Counted from the stretch's first letter, positions 1 to 9,471 are shown. The stretch is 64,000 nucleotides of DNA from Actinomycetota bacterium (GCA_030019255.1 JASEFK010000005.1:1-64000), one strand, 5' to 3'. Numbers and translations: made by a program. Notes: generated by a model from the sequence alone, not told the origin.

Positions 1-210
1 TGCCCAAAAATGCCCATCTACCTGGTATTTTGGAAATGCAACTGTAGAAGATGAGTTCAGGCAACCCTTCCTCCGAAGGCCGGCAAGGCTGGGAAAACGG
101 TCTACCTTTCGCCTCTTCGACGCGGACATTTCTCCTCCAGGCCCAGGGTGTGATAAAAGGCGCCTGTGGAAAATGCCGGCCCAACAGGGATCCGCCGTGG
201 CGATCCGGCG

Positions 211-2157
211 TTATTTCAGGAAGTCGTCCAGGTCGGCGTGGGCCCAGGGCTGGTCGTAATGTCCGTGCAGGGACCACATCTCGTGGTCCGCGTTGTCCAT
301 GAGCACGTGGTGGCCCTTCACCGACTGGGTGGTGTCCGTCCCGTAGTAGTCGCAACGCGCCGGGTTGAGGAAGTCGATTATCCACATAGCCCTCGGCACG
401 TCGATCCTGCCATATCCCTCCAGCAGCAGCTCCAGCATGGTCCGGTACCGCCAGATGGAATCGTACTTCTGCGGGCGCAGGGAGGGATAGGTGATGGCCT
501 TCCAGGGAAGGATGTAGTGGTTGGTCATGGCCACCAGGTCCGGGTAGCTCTCTTCCTGCAGAGGTAGGACTTGCTCCACGGTGGAATTGCCGCTTTCTAC
601 CATCCAGCGGACGAGGTCCACCAGCCCCTGCGGGTCGGTGTAGGCCATGTCCCTGACCATGACTCCCCGCTGGTCTAGAACGTCATCTCCCTCGAGTATG
701 GCCTGCAGGCCCGTGTCGGTCAGGCCCGGGAGTGAGCCGGGAACACCGGGCGTCGCGGCTACGGAACCCGCCCCCTCCTGGGAGAGCCAGGGGAAGAGGG
801 CCTGCAGGAGCCCGGAGAAGAACCTCGCGAGGTAGGACTTGAAGAGGTCTTCCGGGGGAGCCAGGCTGCTGGCGGTGGTTTCCAGCACCACGGCTTGCCC
901 GCTCCGGCCGTCGGTGATCATGTACAGCCAGGGGACGGCCCGGTCGGAGTCCCGTATGAGGGCCACGGCCTCTTCCAGGGACCCCCCGTACTGCACCGCC
1001 TTGCGGCAGAGGAGCAGGGCTCCCTCGCCGGTGATGATGGGCCGGAAGAGAACGGAGGCCACCATGTCCATGCCGCAGCTCACCCCGCGGGAGTTGAGGG
1101 CCGTCGGCACCCCCACGAACCCCGGGGCCGCGGAGGCGATGAAGGGATAGCCGCTTTCTGGCTTGTGCACGATGAGCAATGCCTCGTCGGAGAAGACGCC
1201 TCCCCCGGTGGGGAACATGAAATCGCGTCCATGGAAGGTCGTGCCGTTTGGAGTGGCCCTTCCCGACACGGCGAACTCGTTGCAGAACAGGGCGGCGAAC
1301 CCCACGAAGACGCTTTCCAGGACGTCGAACCCCAGGTTTAGGGTGAGGACATCCTGGAAGGAGACGTCGTAACCCTCCTCCCGGCAGGCGTCGGCCATCC
1401 CACGCATCTCATCCAGGAATTCCGGGGGGACGGCATCCATGTTGGCGGTGACGATGAGCTGGAGGAGGGGCCAGAGGAAGCGCACCAGGTTCTGGACGGT
1501 CTGGGGATCGAGGTTGATACCCACCGTGGGCAGCATCTCGCCGATGAGGTTGAAAATGAAGTCGTGGGTTATACGGTAGACGGAGCGGGGACACAGCTTG
1601 CCGGTGGCATATCCTCTCTGATAGGCGTCCCCCTCCAGGAAAAGAAGTCTCTTGCCCGCCTCGTTTTCCGCCAGGTAGGAGTTTCCAAGCCGGGCCACCG
1701 GCCGATATTCGTCGGAGGAGACGGGGTTGCTTAGGCGGCCGTAGACCACCCGTATCCGCGCCACCGCCGGACGGCTGGTACGCGACCCGTCGCTCACCCT
1801 CAGCCTGACCCGGTACACACCCTCCACGTCCGCCGTGAACCACGTTCTAGGGGAGGTGGGGTCGCTCAACTCCGCCGCGCTGCCCGAGGGTTTGGCGGCC
1901 AGGACCCATTGGTAGGTCAGCGCGTCGCCCTCCGGGTCCCGGCTTCCCGTACCGTCCAGCTCCACCCGTTCTCCCCTGACCACCTCCCCGGGGGCGCTGA
2001 TGGAGGCCACTGGGCGATGGTTCGCGGCCGGCCCGGTTCCGGCCCAGGCGGCTCCGGGCAGGGGGAGAAAGAAGGTGAGGAGTAAAATGACCAAAGGGCC
2101 TACCCCGGACTTTAAAAGAAGCGAGAGACGTTTGGGCCTGCGAGTCAAGTCCCCCAT
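211..2157 (-). CDS. Secreted C45-family (acyltransferase/amidohydrolase-like) protein with N-terminal PKD-like domain
   Basis: The 648-residue protein begins with a signal peptide (hydrophobic stretch about residues 17-38, ending AWA). An Ig/PKD-like domain follows at about 48-140 (RVELDGTGSRDPEGDALTYQW). The rest resembles the C45 peptidase/acyl-CoA:6-APA acyltransferase family: GDAYQRGYATG near 180, then a candidate nucleophile in FCNEFAVSG near residue 294, and TTFHGRDFMF. Family members cleave linear amide bonds as Ntn-type hydrolases. The substrate cannot be read from the sequence. The ATG is preceded by an AAGGGGGG ribosome site. It probably acts outside the membrane. The nucleophile assignment is by motif position only. 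Confidence 0.75.
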   Translation of the reverse strand: MGDLTRRPKRLSLLLKSGVGPLVILLLTFFLPLPGAAWAGTGPAANHRPVASISAPGEVVRGERVELDGTGSRDPEGDALTYQWVLAAKPSGSAAELSDPTSPRTWFTADVEGVYRVRLRVSDGSRTSRPAVARIRVVYGRLSNPVSSDEYRPVARLGNSYLAENEAGKRLLFLEGDAYQRGYATGKLCPRSVYRITHDFIFNLIGEMLPTVGINLDPQTVQNLVRFLWPLLQLIVTANMDAVPPEFLDEMRGMADACREEGYDVSFQDVLTLNLGFDVLESVFVGFAALFCNEFAVSGRATPNGTTFHGRDFMFPTGGGVFSDEALLIVHKPESGYPFIASAAPGFVGVPTALNSRGVSCGMDMVASVLFRPIITGEGALLLCRKAVQYGGSLEEAVALIRDSDRAVPWLYMITDGRSGQAVVLETTASSLAPPEDLFKSYLARFFSGLLQALFPWLSQEGAGSVAATPGVPGSLPGLTDTGLQAILEGDDVLDQRGVMVRDMAYTDPQGLVDLVRWMVESGNSTVEQVLPLQEESYPDLVAMTNHYILPWKAITYPSLRPQKYDSIWRYRTMLELLLEGYGRIDVPRAMWIIDFLNPARCDYYGTDTTQSVKGHHVLMDNADHEMWSLHGHYDQPWAHADLDDFLK

Positions 2158-2413
2158 CGGTACCCCCCTTTTTTTCTTGCCGACTATCCCCCGTCGAGTC
2201 GGAATGCAGGACGCGCTCGGATGACAATTTATGTGTTGTGTTACCGACCGAACAGTTTTATCCAGGAATCCATTTCCGAGAAGAATTTAACACATGGGAA
2301 GCCGGATAATCAATGCATAACTCGGTTCCGGGAGGGATCGGGCGGCATTCCCGCTCGCGGATCCGGGGAAAAGATCAGCTGGAGCTGGTGTTGTAAGGCC
2401 GCATATACCCCCA

Positions 2414-2441
2414 GGGGTATCAAAATTCAAGACCTGATCCC
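2414..2441 (-). repeat. Solo copy of the 28-bp terminal repeat found near 28.5-28.8 kb
   Basis: On the minus strand this reads gatcaggtcttgaattttg followed by ATACCCC. It matches the termini of the 289-bp element at 28464-28752. The adjoining 2405-2420 holds a palindrome, tacccccaggggta. The copy overlaps the last codons and the stop codon of the PRC-barrel gene. No second terminus was seen nearby, so it is a solo end or a remnant. Confidence 0.7.
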
Positions 2442-2987
2442 GATGACGATGGCTTCGTCGTCTATGCGGAGGATGGCCTCGTAGGGGATGACGTTGACCT
2501 CGCCCGCGCGGCGGTAGCGCCTTCTCAGTCGTTGCACCAGCTTCTGGACCCTCTTCCCGGTGGGGAACCATTCCATCCCCACCTGCAGCCCTTCCAGAAA
2601 GAGCAGGATGCCTTCGCGTTTCAGGATGACGGCGTCCACGCGGTGCAGCCGGTTTCCCTCCTCGTCGATGAGCTGCTTGTTCAGGATGTCCCGCCGCGCC
2701 AGGACCTTCCCCTCGCAGGAGACCACCTCGAAGTGTGGGTGGGTGTGCCGGAGATACAGGGCTTCTTCCCTGATGGTTTCCAGCTCCGACCAGGGGAGAA
2801 GGAGGACGATCTCCTCCACGGGACGGGGCAGCAGCAGGTTACCGATGCGGTCCGTCCAATCCAGGTGCACCGCCAGGTGGGTGGCCACGGGGGGGCTGGA
2901 GGAGAGATCGAAGGCCAGGTCCTCCAGGTGGCCCACCTCCCTTCCCTCCGCGTCCCGGACCTCCTTCCTGAGGATGGACGACAGCAT
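2427..2987 (-). CDS. PRC-barrel domain protein, probably shortened at its C terminus
   Basis: A 186-residue protein that begins as PRC-barrel proteins do (MLSSILRKEVRDAEGREVGH) and seems to hold two PRC-like modules, at about 1-75 and 85-170. PRC barrels often form the cytosolic regulatory part of metal-transport proteins, joined to MgtE-N or CBS domains; neither is present here. It lies just downstream of an Nramp-type transporter on the same strand, so a regulatory role in divalent-metal uptake is inferred. The chosen ATG has AGAGGG seven bases upstream; an ATG 18 bases earlier is possible. The final Arg-Ser and the stop codon come from an interspersed repeat, so the gene may once have been longer. 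Confidence 0.7.
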   Translation of the reverse strand: MLSSILRKEVRDAEGREVGHLEDLAFDLSSSPPVATHLAVHLDWTDRIGNLLLPRPVEEIVLLLPWSELETIREEALYLRHTHPHFEVVSCEGKVLARRDILNKQLIDEEGNRLHRVDAVILKREGILLFLEGLQVGMEWFPTGKRVQKLVQRLRRRYRRAGEVNVIPYEAILRIDDEAIVIGIRS

Positions 2988-3232
2988 GAACGAACCCTCT
3001 TCCATCAGACCACCACCCCTTTTTCACAGCGGCCCTTCCCGCCGTTCCGGAAAGAACCCGATGCCGCACCATTGATCATAAGGTCACCCCGTCATCCCGG
3101 TGGGGAAAGCGGGTGCAAGGACGGACGACAGCGTGAACGGGCCTTTTGCATGGATTTTTCTCTTCTCCAAACTGCCTTCACCCCCGTATTATATGGTAAA
3201 AAGTGGCAGGCATATCACCGCCAGTGACCTCC

Positions 3233-4501
3233 TCATCCCGAGGGAAGGAAGGTGGAGACGATCATGGCCAGGTTGATGATATAAAGCACCACCACCACTA
3301 ACCACATGAGCGCGTTGAAGCGTGGTGTATTGGCATATTCTCCCATCAATTCACGGTCGTTGGCCAGGATCATCATGTAGGTGACGATGACCGGGAGCAG
3401 CACACCATTCAGGGTCTGCGAGGCTACCATGATGAACACCAGGTTGATCCTGGGAATCATCACCAGGAGGGCACTTCCCATGATGAACAGGGTGTAGGTG
3501 AGGTAGAACTGGGGCGCTTCCCGGTAGGGGCGGTCGAGGGTGGCCTCCCAGCCGAAGGCCTCGCACACCGTGTAGGCGGTGGTCAAGGGCAGGATGGATG
3601 CGGCGAAGAGAGAGGCGGCGAAGAGCCCGAAGCCGAACAGGTAGGAAGCGTATTTTCCGGCCACGGGAGCCAAGCCGACTGCCGCCTCTTCGGCGGTGGT
3701 TATGTTTATGGCCCCCACGCCGGGCTTGTAGTAAAAGGCCGCCGCGCAGCAGATGATGATGAACATCCCCACCACCACGGCGAAGAACACCCCAACCAGG
3801 GTGTCCGCCCGCTCGTAGCCCATCTTTTCGGCGTCCAGCCCCTTGTCCACGATGGAGGACTGCTGGTAAAAGAGCATCCAGGGGGCGATGGTGGTCCCGA
3901 TGTTGGTGACCGCGAGGACCAGGTAAGGGGTCTCCATGCTCAACTTGGGCACCACCAGGGCCTTTCCCACCTCCGACCAGTCCGGACCGGCTAGGAAGGC
4001 GGAGATGAAGTAAGCGATGTACACCAGGCTGACCACCAGGAAGATCTTTTCCACTCGCTTGTAGGTGCCCTTGACCACCAGCCACCACACGGCGAAGGCC
4101 AGGGGAGGTATGGCGATCAGGGGCGGGAGATGGAACAGCTGCAGGCTGGCCGCCAGCCCGGCGAAGTTGGACACCGTGTTGGCGAAGTTGGTGAAGAGCA
4201 GAGCCAGCATAACCAGGGCGGTGACCCGCAGGGAAAAACGCTCCCGGATGAGGGCGGCCAGTCCCTTGCCGGTAACGGTGCCCAGGCGGACGATCATCTC
4301 CTGGATGAGGGCCAGAAAGACGGCGGTTACGGTGAGGACCCAGAGGAGATTATACCCGTAGCGGGCCCCGGACACGGAATAGGTGGCGATGCCCCCGGCA
4401 TCGGTGTCCACCATGTTGACGATGATGCCGGGGCCCAGAACGGCCAGGAAGATGAGGATCTCCCTGCGGCCGAGCCGCCTGCGCCCTTCCTTGCCGGGCA
4501 T
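3233..4501 (-). CDS. Nramp (SLC11)-family divalent metal transporter, atypical binding-site motifs
   Basis: A 422-residue polytopic membrane protein with about eleven hydrophobic segments. It has the family start (LGPGIIVNMVDTDAGG) and the helix-6 region (TTIAPWMLFYQQSS). Classical Nramp proteins carry DPGN in helix 1 and MPH in helix 6. Here the aligned residues are DAGG and APW, so the methionine that selects transition metals is missing. That loss recalls Nramp-related magnesium transporters, so Mg2+ or another hard cation is a reasonable substrate guess. The start at 4501 has GGAGGAGAACC directly upstream and is preferred to a start 75 bases earlier. A TATAAT -10 box lies at 4565-4570. 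A PRC-barrel gene follows on the same strand. Confidence 0.85.
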   Translation of the reverse strand: MPGKEGRRRLGRREILIFLAVLGPGIIVNMVDTDAGGIATYSVSGARYGYNLLWVLTVTAVFLALIQEMIVRLGTVTGKGLAALIRERFSLRVTALVMLALLFTNFANTVSNFAGLAASLQLFHLPPLIAIPPLAFAVWWLVVKGTYKRVEKIFLVVSLVYIAYFISAFLAGPDWSEVGKALVVPKLSMETPYLVLAVTNIGTTIAPWMLFYQQSSIVDKGLDAEKMGYERADTLVGVFFAVVVGMFIIICCAAAFYYKPGVGAINITTAEEAAVGLAPVAGKYASYLFGFGLFAASLFAASILPLTTAYTVCEAFGWEATLDRPYREAPQFYLTYTLFIMGSALLVMIPRINLVFIMVASQTLNGVLLPVIVTYMMILANDRELMGEYANTPRFNALMWLVVVVLYIINLAMIVSTFLPSG

Positions 4502-4564
4502 GGTTCTCCTCCAAGTCTTGATCACCCCTGTTCTCGTGAAAAAAGCGGCGAAAAGCCCTGGTTG

Positions 4565-4570
4565 ATTATA
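4565..4570 (-). promoter_or_regulatory. Likely -10 box (TATAAT) for the Nramp gene
   Basis: A perfect TATAAT on the minus strand, 64 bases upstream of the preferred Nramp start. No good -35 match is seen. Confidence 0.45.
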
Positions 4571-4688
4571 CCTCACGGGGTAAGGCGGGGAAACATCGGG
4601 GTGAAGGGAGGAAGGTTTTTAAGGAAAATACCGGTTGGCGACGGGCCATGAAACGGCCTTGAAAGGTCGCCGTGAAGCGGCATCCCGG

Positions 4689-5537
4689 TCAACCCTGGGA
4701 GGGGAGGCGTTCCCGGGTCAGGAACCGGTCCACGCACCAGGTCATGAAGCGCATCACGAGGTCGTACATCGGAGGGAAAACGCGCTTGAGAAGATACAGC
4801 AGCTTGACGTCCGCGGCCGTGATGACCATGAACCTGTTCTTCTCGATGGCCCTGACGATGAGGTCGGCGACTTTCTCGGGAGGGTCGGCGTGCCTCCTGA
4901 AGAGGTTTCGCCCCCTCGAGCAGGCCTCCGGGTCGGCGTTTATCTCCACCGTGTCGATGATCCCGGTATTCACCGCTCCCGGAAGTATCACGCTGACCCC
5001 AATCCCGTGCTTGCGGAGGTCGAAGCGGAGGACCTCCGAGGTACCGACCAAGGCATGCTTGGTACCGGCATACACCAGGTGCCACGGCAGCCCTATGATT
5101 CCGGCGGCCGAGGAGACGTTGACGATATGGCCGCCGTTTCCGGCGCGCACCATCTCCGGAACGAAGCACTCGATGGTGTGATAGGGACCCCACAGGTTGA
5201 CGTTCACCACCCTTTCCCACTGTTCGTGGGTCATGTCCTCGACCTGCGAGAAGAGCGCCACCCCGGCGACGTTGGCCAGGATGTCCAGGGGCCCGAACTT
5301 CGAGTGAATCTCGCTCGCCAGCGCCTTCACCGCAGCATAATCCGATATGTCTAATGCCCTGGAAAGGCAGACTTCGCCCCCGCCCTCCTCGATCCTGCGC
5401 CGGGTGTCCTCGAGGCCCGGTTCATTGATGTCGGTGATGAAAAGCCGGGCGCCCCGCTCGGCCATGGCGATGGCCGTCGCCCTGCCGATGCCGCTCGCCG
5501 CGCCGGTGACCAGCGCCTTTTTTCCCCGGATTTCCAT
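4689..5537 (-). CDS. Short-chain dehydrogenase/reductase (SDR)
   Basis: A 282-residue classical SDR: the cofactor motif TGAASGIG at about residues 11-18, NVAG near 90, and the catalytic Ser...YAGTK tetrad region near 141-160. Asp follows the second beta strand (FITDINEPG), which favours NAD(H) over NADP(H). The C-terminal extension (about 240-282), with KLLYLLKRVFPPMYDLVMRF, is hydrophobic and may bind membrane, as in SDRs acting on lipids or sterol-like substrates. The chosen ATG follows GGGGGGAG. The substrate is unknown. Confidence 0.85.
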   Translation of the reverse strand: MEIRGKKALVTGAASGIGRATAIAMAERGARLFITDINEPGLEDTRRRIEEGGGEVCLSRALDISDYAAVKALASEIHSKFGPLDILANVAGVALFSQVEDMTHEQWERVVNVNLWGPYHTIECFVPEMVRAGNGGHIVNVSSAAGIIGLPWHLVYAGTKHALVGTSEVLRFDLRKHGIGVSVILPGAVNTGIIDTVEINADPEACSRGRNLFRRHADPPEKVADLIVRAIEKNRFMVITAADVKLLYLLKRVFPPMYDLVMRFMTWCVDRFLTRERLPSQG

Positions 5538-5669
5538 ATCTCCCCCCTTTCCCTCGCTGCATGGATCGATGCCGGCAACCGCCGCTCGCTCCTTCCCCTG
5601 CCCTTCGGCAACCGCACGATCCTTGACCGCTTCGGAGAAAAATGCATGCACTGGGCGGCCCTCGTTGCT

Positions 5670-6269
5670 TCAGTGGAGGATGCAGGTGGAGGGGCAGTCG
5701 ATGACCCGTTCCTCGGTGACGATCTTGTGCACGTGGCGGTCGTGGTCGGCGCAGGGTACGTGTTCCACGATCTGCAGCTCGAAGGCCACGGCTATGAGCT
5801 TGCAGCGGGGGCTGCACTTTTCCAGGAAACGGTCGTAATAGCCTCCCCCGTAGCCCAGCCTGCCGCCGGTGAGGTCGAAGGCCACCCCGGGCATGAGGAT
5901 CACGTCTATCTCCTCCGGGGGGACGGGGCGCAGGCACTCGTGCTTGGGCTCCAGGATATCGTAGTTGCCCATGCGGAGGTCGTTTTCCAGGTCCAGGAGC
6001 TGAGAGGCCACCATGGATTTGTCGTCCGCGTTGGTGCAGGGAACACAGGCCCGCTTCCCCTCCTCGAGGGCGCGCCGGATCATGGGCAAAGTGTCCACCT
6101 CGCTGCGGAAGGAGATGAAGAAGAGCACCGTTTGCGCGGCGGCGAACTCGGGTATCGACCACAAGTTCTCGGCGATGCGTTCGGAGAGCTCCTTCCTCTT
6201 ATCCGGGGGAAGGGCGTCGCGAAGCTCCTGGACCTTCCGGCGCAGTTCCTTCTTCCTCTTGTGGATCAT
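5670..6269 (-). CDS. 5-formyltetrahydrofolate cyclo-ligase
   Basis: A 199-residue member of the 5-FTHF cyclo-ligase family, which converts 5-formyl-THF to 5,10-methenyl-THF with ATP. Visible family marks are the basic N terminus (KRKKELRRKVQELRDAL), FISFRSEVDT, and the C-terminal nucleotide/folate motif LGYGGGYYDRFL. The start at 6269 has GGGAG eight bases upstream. A TATAAT box on the minus strand (6295-6300) lies about 25 bases before it, which rules out longer starts. It replenishes the folate C1 pool, in keeping with a C1-using anaerobe. Confidence 0.9.
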   Translation of the reverse strand: MIHKRKKELRRKVQELRDALPPDKRKELSERIAENLWSIPEFAAAQTVLFFISFRSEVDTLPMIRRALEEGKRACVPCTNADDKSMVASQLLDLENDLRMGNYDILEPKHECLRPVPPEEIDVILMPGVAFDLTGGRLGYGGGYYDRFLEKCSPRCKLIAVAFELQIVEHVPCADHDRHVHKIVTEERVIDCPSTCILH

Positions 6270-6294
6270 CCCGGTTCTCCCTCGGTCCGGAAAC

Positions 6295-6300
6295 ATTATA
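6295..6300 (-). promoter_or_regulatory. Likely -10 box for the 5-FTHF cyclo-ligase gene
   Basis: TATAAT on the minus strand, with only about 25 bases to the start codon. Confidence 0.45.
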
Positions 6301-6429
6301 CACCAGGGTCGGGCGGTACTTCCCGGGCCGGTATTCGGGAGGGACCGTGTCTCCTTTCGGCCTGGCCGTTCCAGGGAAGGGCCGGGAAGGAGCCTGCAAT
6401 TCCTGTCCCCGGGGCGTGAAGGGGCGGGG

Positions 6430-6435
6430 TATAAT
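6430..6435 (+). promoter_or_regulatory. Likely -10 box for the metallophosphoesterase gene
   Basis: TATAAT on the plus strand, about 98 bases before the ATG at 6534. The -35 region is not recognisable. Confidence 0.4.
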
Positions 6436-6533
6436 CAGTTCATCACCGCCACGAGGAATGAAAAAAGCTCATTCTCCGCGACCTTACCAGGGGTGGGTCG
6501 ATTCCCGCCCGCGGACCGGTGAGGGAGGAAACG

Positions 6534-7022
6534 ATGAAAAAGATAGTGGCCATCTCGGATACGCATATTCCGAAGGTGGGGGAGGATCTTCCGCCCGCGC
6601 TGGTGGAGGCCCTGCGCGGGGCGGACCTCATCCTGCACGCCGGGGACCTGGTGGACATCTCCGTGTTGGACCGGCTGCAGGAGATGGGTCCGGTGGTCGC
6701 CGTGGCCGGGAACATGGACTATCCCAGTGTGAGGTCCGTGCTGCCGGAGACCAGGGTGGTGGAGGTGGAGGGGAAGCGAATAGGCATCACCCACGGAGGT
6801 GGGCCGCCCCTAGGCATCGAGCGCCGGGTGCTCTCCCGCTTCACCGGGGTGGACGCGGTGGTCTACGGGCATACCCATTCCGCCCACCTGGAGGAGAGGA
6901 AGGGAGTTCTTTTGGTGAACCCCGGCACTCCAAACGACCGCCGGTTCTCCCGGCGACTTTCCTACGCCGTCCTGGAGGTGGACGAGAAGGGCGTCCGACC
7001 GGAGATAATATGGCTGGATTGA
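6534..7022 (+). CDS. YfcE/MJ0936-type metallophosphoesterase
   Basis: A 162-residue calcineurin-like phosphoesterase with the complete dinuclear metal set in order: SDTHIPK (10-16), LHAGDLVD near 37-44, GNMDYPSV near 60, THGG near 84, and GHTHSA near 110. The size and order match the YfcE/MJ0936 family, which hydrolyses phosphodiesters in vitro; the natural substrate is not known. The ATG at 6534 follows GGGAGGAA and is preferred to an upstream in-frame GTG at 6519. Confidence 0.9.
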   Translation: MKKIVAISDTHIPKVGEDLPPALVEALRGADLILHAGDLVDISVLDRLQEMGPVVAVAGNMDYPSVRSVLPETRVVEVEGKRIGITHGGGPPLGIERRVLSRFTGVDAVVYGHTHSAHLEERKGVLLVNPGTPNDRRFSRRLSYAVLEVDEKGVRPEIIWLD

Positions 7023-7270
7023 CCATGCCTGCCCCGCGGGGATGGACTTCCGGTACCTTTCCCGCGTCTTTTCCGGTACGGGGGTCACCCGGGGCAGGGA
7101 GGACTCGACGGTAGGTAAACCGCCCGGGTTGCGGGAGGATCCAGCGGGGACAGGATTCCACGCAGGCTACAGTACCGTTCGGGCGGGAAGAACGTTTTTC
7201 GCGGGTGCTAGATGGCCTGGATTCCAGCATCTGGCAGGACGTCCCCGGCCCGGCAACCGGGCAGGGCGGA

Positions 7271-7930
7271 TTATTGAGCCTGCTTACCCCATGATTTTTC
7301 CTCGGAGAGGTCCAGGCCGCCCACCACCACCCAGCGGCCCTTGCCGGCGATGTCCGCGAAGCGCTCCCGGTATTCGTCCATCTGGGCCACCTGGAGGAGG
7401 GGGTCGTTGACCGGGTCCTCGTACCAGCTCAGGTAGATCTCGCCCTTCTTGTCCTTGAAACTGTCTATCTTGTACTCCACGGTGCCGAACATCTTCTCCC
7501 CGATGTAGCGGATCTTCCCGTCGGTTATTTTTACCACCGCGCGCTCCCCGTCCACCATCTCGCCCTCCTCCAGGACCACCTCGCTGAACTCCACCTCCCA
7601 CTCCCGGGAGTTCCACCTGTCCTCCAGGTCCCGGAGCTGTTCGGCCCCGATGAATTGCCCGGTGGAATCCAGGAGCATCTCGGGGTTGACCACCTCGAGG
7701 AAATAGGCGAAGTCACGGCCGTTGTCGGGGTTGCGCGACCCGTCCTCCCCCTCCTTCCATTCCATGGACTTGAACCACTTCTTCACCGCGGTGACCGGGC
7801 TCCTGTCCGCGGGGTCGAACTCGTCCCTGAAGGAGGACCCGCTCTGCCAACCGGCGCATCCGGCGAGAAGGAAGAAAAGCAGGGCGGCCGCGAAGTAGAG
7901 GAGCAACCGCCTGGCTCGCGCGTCGATCAT
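7271..7930 (-). CDS. Lipoprotein of unknown function
   Basis: 219 residues. An N-terminal membrane segment (LLLYFAAALLFFLLAGC) ends in a lipobox with Cys at about residue 25, so the protein should be anchored to the outer face of the membrane. The mature part (VTAVKKWFKSMEWKEG, then alternating charged strands up to KGRWVVVGGLDL) looks like an NTF2/DUF4878-type fold of small extracellular domains, but no function follows. The next two minus-strand genes have similar domains. No clear RBS upstream beyond AGGCGAGGGAA. Confidence 0.7.
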   Translation of the reverse strand: MIDARARRLLLYFAAALLFFLLAGCAGWQSGSSFRDEFDPADRSPVTAVKKWFKSMEWKEGEDGSRNPDNGRDFAYFLEVVNPEMLLDSTGQFIGAEQLRDLEDRWNSREWEVEFSEVVLEEGEMVDGERAVVKITDGKIRYIGEKMFGTVEYKIDSFKDKKGEIYLSWYEDPVNDPLLQVAQMDEYRERFADIAGKGRWVVVGGLDLSEEKSWGKQAQ

Positions 7931-8209
7931 TTCGTTCCCTCGCCTTTCGTCTTCGATCGGGATGGCCTTTTCTCGCGCCGTACGCCCCTTCCGTGCCGGC
8001 GTCCGCGTGAGTTTCCCTATAAACCTATAAATTCCGTATAAGTATAGATTAAGCGCCGCGGGCTGTCAGCACTTAACGCTTTCCGCCCGGGAAGCGGCTG
8101 TCGTTCAATCGCTCACCTGTCCTGGTCCCGCCCAGGAAGGCCATGCGATGCATCCGTCTTTCCCGCCGGGCTTCCGGGGGTCAGGGCCCCGAATCGCACG
8201 AGCCCTGAA

Positions 8210-8947
8210 TTAATCCGTAGTTTCTCCTCCCTCTTGTACTTCGGGAAACTCCGGCGCCGAGAGCTCCATCTCCTCCACCAGGTAGGGGAGCTTGGCGGTG
8301 GGGTAATCCTGGATCACCCAGCTGCCCTCCACCTTGACCAGCCGGACCAGCCGGGGGTGCTGGGAGAAATCGACTCCGCCGCTCCGGGCACCGTCCCGGT
8401 AGAAACCCTCGAAGTAGCCCCCCACGATTTCCACCTCGGCGTAGTCGCCCTCCTCCTTCACCAGGCGGGTTTTCAGGTCCTCCACCACGTAGGAGTCGTA
8501 GTCGATGCCCTCGGTGTAGGGATCGGGCTCGTATTCTCCCTTCTGGGCCAGCTTGTATACCTCGGGCTCGGTCAGCTTGAGGTAGGCCATGACGTCCTTG
8601 TCCTTTATGGCCCGGTAGAAGTCCTTGACCGCCTTCTCCGGGGCGCTGTCCCCGCCGGAGAACACGGTGAAGGCCAGGACGAGCACCACGACCAGGACGA
8701 TGACGCCGAGAAGGACCACGCCGCTTACCAGCGAAGGCCGGCGCCGCTGCACTCGGCGCAGGCGCCTTTCTACCTCCGCCCGGTCAACCCCCTCCCTTTC
8801 CAGCTCCAGCCGCAGGCGGGCCGCCTCGCGCATGGTCTTCCTGCGGGCCCTGGCCTTGGCGGCCTCGAACCCGGCTATCTTCTCGCCGCACTCCTCACAG
8901 TAGCGGCGGCCCTCGGGGTTCTGGTAACCGCAGTTAGGACAGCGCAA
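8210..8947 (-). CDS. Zinc-ribbon membrane protein with extracytoplasmic domain
   Basis: 245 residues. A zinc ribbon at the very N terminus (CPNCGYQ...YCEECGEKI) is followed by a basic helical stretch (30-70), one membrane segment at about 74-96 (VSGVVLLGVIVLVVVLVLAF), and an outside domain of about 140 residues (APEKAVKDFYRAIKDKDVMAY) of NTF2/DUF4878 character. This architecture is common in Gram-positive envelope proteins of unknown role. It shares the 'DFY..I...D' start of the outer domain with the lipoprotein at 9472. Confidence 0.75.
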   Translation of the reverse strand: MRCPNCGYQNPEGRRYCEECGEKIAGFEAAKARARRKTMREAARLRLELEREGVDRAEVERRLRRVQRRRPSLVSGVVLLGVIVLVVVLVLAFTVFSGGDSAPEKAVKDFYRAIKDKDVMAYLKLTEPEVYKLAQKGEYEPDPYTEGIDYDSYVVEDLKTRLVKEEGDYAEVEIVGGYFEGFYRDGARSGGVDFSQHPRLVRLVKVEGSWVIQDYPTAKLPYLVEEMELSAPEFPEVQEGGETTD

Positions 8948-9471
8948 GTCTCCCTCCTCTTCCTACTCGCCGTTCCTTGGAAGGTTTTCCCTCTTCCCTC
9001 TTCCCATGCAGCTCGCACTTTCCGTTCCGCGCGATGAAAACTGCATCCCCGCCCCCCACTTCATAGTTTCCAGCCGGACCGGCCATCTCATCCAGACGCG
9101 GTCCTTTTCGGCTACACTACCCTTTAGGAGCGGGAGGAAATCCACTGCCGGAATCCAGTGCTATCCCTGGTTCTCTGACGGGTATATTCCTGCATACCAT
9201 CATATACCCCGCGCTGATCCAATGTTAAAGTCCCGCGCCGTTGAAATCTTTGCCGGCTGGGGGAGGAATCCCTTTTGCCCCGGCATGGTTTGCCGAATGA
9301 AGCCCTCACGGGCACCGTGAGCCGTTTTCCGAGCTCCGGAGGACTCGGGCAACCCTTCCCTTTTCCGGTGCGCCCGGTCGGGTGGTCCCCGATGGGCTAT
9401 GACGCTCCAGGCCTCCGCGTGGTTTCCGGCTTCCCCTCGCACGAGTTGTGCATGCCATGATCTTTATCTGT
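8948..9471. other. Intergenic region without a supportable gene
   Basis: 524 bases. ORFs here are short and lack ribosome sites. A small hairpin around CACGGGCACCGTG near 9308-9320 is the only structure I see. Confidence 0.5.

Noticed and set aside
1-210. Left edge of the window
   Set aside because: Short ORFs only, no ribosome sites, no RNA gene recognised.
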